Source: Bacteroidota bacterium
Lineage (GTDB): Bacteria > Bacteroidota > Ignavibacteria > Palsa-1295
NCBI GenBank assembly: GCA_021324685.1
Contig: JAJPIQ010000005.1
Coordinates: 62,001 to 126,000, forward strand
Direction of reading: 5' to 3'
DNA length: 64,000 bases
The position numbers and the translations under genes are program-made. Shown here piece after piece: positions 62,068 to 64,000 of the stretch. The stretch's first letter is position 1, and each line of letters begins with the position of its first letter. Below the pieces are notes generated by a model. It ran no database searches. It was not told where the DNA came from and was given only the letters and a program-made list of their open reading frames with translations.

Positions 62068-62081
62068 GGTATTGCAAACTC

Positions 62082-62489
62082 TTATTTAGCAAATAATTCG
62101 CTCGAGAAAATCAAAAAGAACATGAGGACCACGACGGCAATACCCGTTACCCATACGGCTCCGAGCAGCTTTTTATGATAGCGGGCACCGTTGGCCAGAT
62201 CGACCAGCGCAATACGAATTCCGTTGAACGCATGGAACATGACGAGCGCCCCCAACAACCACTCTGCCACCTTAAAGGGTGGCGACGTGAACGTCACCAT
62301 TTCTTCGGCAAAGGCCGCGCGACCTTTCGTAAGCGACGATAACGCCCAGATATGGACGAAAAGATAGACGACAAGCCCGATGCCTGTCAGTCGATGGAGA
62401 ATATAGGCCCAGGAACCGGAAAAGCGCCGGTACGCCATGATCAGTCTATTCCAGGCACTGAACGGCTCGCGGGGAGGAATATATGCCAT
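62082..62489 (-). CDS. sdhC: Succinate dehydrogenase cytochrome b subunit
   Basis: 135 residues from the ATG at 62489; the open frame runs into ftsX. SGSWAYILHRLTGIGLVVYL is the S-x-x-x-H-R-x-T-G signature with quinone-site Ser/Arg; MFHAFNGIRIALVD holds the probable heme His. Three membrane helices. Separated by 14 bp from sdhD. Confidence 0.88.
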   Translation of the reverse strand: MAYIPPREPFSAWNRLIMAYRRFSGSWAYILHRLTGIGLVVYLFVHIWALSSLTKGRAAFAEEMVTFTSPPFKVAEWLLGALVMFHAFNGIRIALVDLANGARYHKKLLGAVWVTGIAVVVLMFFLIFSSELFAK

Positions 62490-62532
62490 ACCGCCCCATA
62501 AACAAGATTTATGTATAGAATTGTTGCCAACG

Positions 62533-63438
62533 TTACGAGCGGCGGCCAAAAGATGCCATGAAGACGCCTGCCGCACCGGAAAGGACTCCGATCGCGACAA
62601 GCGCTGCTGCAAGGAACACAAAATCGTGACGGCTCAAATGGAACGATAAAGTTCCTATCGCTTCCCGGGCAATTCTGGTATCGATCACAAATAAAATCAG
62701 GGATCCCACGATGCCGCCCAACGCGCCAGCGAGCATATTCGATAGGGCGATCGGTACGAACATCGCAGTACGAGTCGCGCCTAAGAGTTCCAGCGTTCGT
62801 GTCGTTTCCGTGCGAAGCTCCACGTTATGCCGAGCAGCGAGCACAGAATAAAAAAGAGCGGCAAGGAGCAGCAGAGCGCCGAGGACGACCGCCAAACGGT
62901 TGAGGGAGGTCGAACGAAGTTCCATCGCTCGTAAAACGGGAAGATCGCTACGGACTTCCTGAATTTCCGGGATCGAGCGAAGCAGCGTTTCGAGAGCGGC
63001 CGCCGAATGCATCGTGGGATCCGATAAATAAATCTTTACACTTGCAGGAAGGGGGTTCAGCCCCAGGACCTGCTCGACATCTTCACCGGACATCGTCCGA
63101 TAATCTTCGAGTGCCTGCTCTTTTGAGATCAACGAATACCTCGATATGCCCTCGATCTTCTTTAAATGTTCTTCCGCAATCGAAGCAGCATCGGATGAAG
63201 AGAGCGCCGGATCGAAAAACGCCTGAACGGCGAGATTTTCACGCAGTGACGTCATCGCGGTATGTGCGTTCCATGCCATCCCCGCGAAGAACCCGATAAT
63301 GCACATTGCGATCGCAAATGACGCTACGCTCATGAGCCAGGAGGCCCACGCATATCGAAGAAAACGAACGGTTTCTCGAAGGACGAACACGCTAAAATGT
63401 TTTAGGCCAGTGGGACCGGAGCGTTTCCAGGAACGCAT
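62533..63438 (-). CDS. ftsX: Cell division ABC permease FtsX
   Basis: 301 residues. N-terminal membrane helix (SWLMSVASFAIAMCIIGFF), an extracytoplasmic domain (QAFFDPALSSSDAASI, KIEGISRYSLISKEQALEDY), then three membrane helices ending near 290. The segment RTETTRTLELLGATRTAMFV is typical for FtsX. With FtsE it activates peptidoglycan hydrolases at the septum. The ATG at 63438 overlaps surE by 47 bp; a GTG at 63390 would start right after the surE stop and suit the family length better. ftsE is not visible here. Confidence 0.92.
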   Translation of the reverse strand: MRSWKRSGPTGLKHFSVFVLRETVRFLRYAWASWLMSVASFAIAMCIIGFFAGMAWNAHTAMTSLRENLAVQAFFDPALSSSDAASIAEEHLKKIEGISRYSLISKEQALEDYRTMSGEDVEQVLGLNPLPASVKIYLSDPTMHSAAALETLLRSIPEIQEVRSDLPVLRAMELRSTSLNRLAVVLGALLLLAALFYSVLAARHNVELRTETTRTLELLGATRTAMFVPIALSNMLAGALGGIVGSLILFVIDTRIAREAIGTLSFHLSRHDFVFLAAALVAIGVLSGAAGVFMASFGRRS

Positions 63439-64000
63439 GGTTCGTCAGATCGTAATGGATGGGCGTAATGCTAATTTTGTTTTCTCGGATCGCAATATCA
63501 TCGATCGAAGGATCTTTATCCTCGAGAATATAGCGTCCTTTAAGCCAATAATAAGGACGCTCCTGGGGATCGACGCGCTTTTCGAACTCATCTTCCCAGA
63601 AGGATGCTCCCTGTTTCGTATAAACGATCCCCTCGATCTCATTCGAGGGAACCGCCGGCACATTCACATTAAGCAGGGTCCCTCGAGGAAGTCCAAGGCT
63701 GGCAACGTTCGGAGTGAACCGCTTCATAAATTCCGCCGCGGGGCCAAAATCGGCCTCGGGATGATAACTCGTAAGCGAGACTGCAATGGCGGGAACATCG
63801 AGGACGGTCGCTTCGGTCGCGGCACTTACCGTCCCGGAATAAATGATATTGACGGCGGTATTTCGCCCATGGTTAATGCCGCTCACTACGATATCGGGTT
63901 GTGGCAACCGGCGCTCATCGAAGAATGTCCGCAACGCGAGTTTTACACAGTCGGCCGGGGTACCGCTGACCGCAAAGCCGAAAAATTCCCCATTCTTATG
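63392..64000 (-). CDS. surE: 5'/3'-nucleotidase SurE, 5' end cut by the window
   Basis: About 200 residues are visible, reading in from the right edge without a start (HKNGEFFGFAVSGTPADCVK, then LALRTFF). SurE motifs: VSGTPADCV, VVSGINHGRNTAVNIIYSGT with the metal-ligand Asn, and ITPIHYDLTNH. The N-terminal metal-binding Asp-Asp part is outside. It dephosphorylates nucleoside monophosphates in stress survival. First visible gene of the long minus-strand run to lptC. Confidence 0.95.
   Translation of the reverse strand, partial: HKNGEFFGFAVSGTPADCVKLALRTFFDERRLPQPDIVVSGINHGRNTAVNIIYSGTVSAATEATVLDVPAIAVSLTSYHPEADFGPAAEFMKRFTPNVASLGLPRGTLLNVNVPAVPSNEIEGIVYTKQGASFWEDEFEKRVDPQERPYYWLKGRYILEDKDPSIDDIAIRENKISITPIHYDLTNHAFLETLRSHWPKTF

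Overview
The window reads as a chromosomal segment from the Bacteroidota/Chlorobiota/Ignavibacteriota side of the FCB group; a Kapabacteria-like organism would fit. This is inferred from eight secreted proteins with a signal peptide and, mostly, a C-terminal type IX secretion (T9SS) sorting tail. Weak Shine-Dalgarno sequences, the single-strand run from surE to the Kdo genes, and Gram-negative envelope genes (kdsA, kdsD, lptC, two OmpA-like domains) agree with it. There is no rRNA operon, recognisable insertion sequence, phage or CRISPR array. One tRNA (Leu, anticodon UAG) is present.

Layout. 0-1.7 kb: a T9SS cargo protein on the minus strand. 1.9-12.7 kb, plus strand: a GT4 glycosyltransferase, a TolB-like periplasmic protein, argD, three tandem flippase-like membrane proteins, a CpsB/YwqE-type PHP phosphatase and a Wzc-type tyrosine autokinase; the last five look like an exopolysaccharide module. 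12.7-16.2 kb, minus: hrcA-grpE-dnaJ and a small helix-hairpin-helix protein. 16.3-37.1 kb, minus: an accessory surface region in which two modules repeat one plan: ECF sigma factor, membrane anti-sigma factor, envelope protein, then T9SS cargo. Module 1 is sigma, anti-sigma, double-OmpA protein, a 1331-residue Gly-rich/Hydin-like cargo and an 1841-residue beta-helix cargo. Module 2 is sigma, an anti-sigma fused to a barrel-like domain, a lipoprotein, a BNR-type cargo, a gamma carbonic anhydrase and a small outer-membrane-like protein. 37.3-41.2 kb: another cargo, clpP, trigger factor and tRNA-Leu. 41.4-49.9 kb, plus: two cupredoxins (the second with a sorting tail), an acyl-CoA synthetase-like enzyme and two large paralogous cargo proteins. 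49.9-55.5 kb: a putative glycosyltransferase, proS, a DPM1-like GT2 with a long disordered N-terminus and a Cys-rich GT9. 55.5-64 kb: pcrA/uvrD, a small hypothetical gene, and a long minus-strand run surE-ftsX-sdhC-sdhD-trmH-kdsA-kdsD-lptC.

Two themes stand out. First, the paired sigma/anti-sigma/surface modules suggest envelope sensing coupled to production of T9SS surface proteins; one anti-sigma appears able to span from cytoplasm to outer membrane. Second, short tandem repeats (15-28 bp, 2-5 copies) recur at gene boundaries and inside low-complexity coding segments, some in frame at protein termini. Start codons were often moved from the longest open frame to a site that gives a signal peptide, a ribosome binding site or a sensible family length; these choices are stated per gene.
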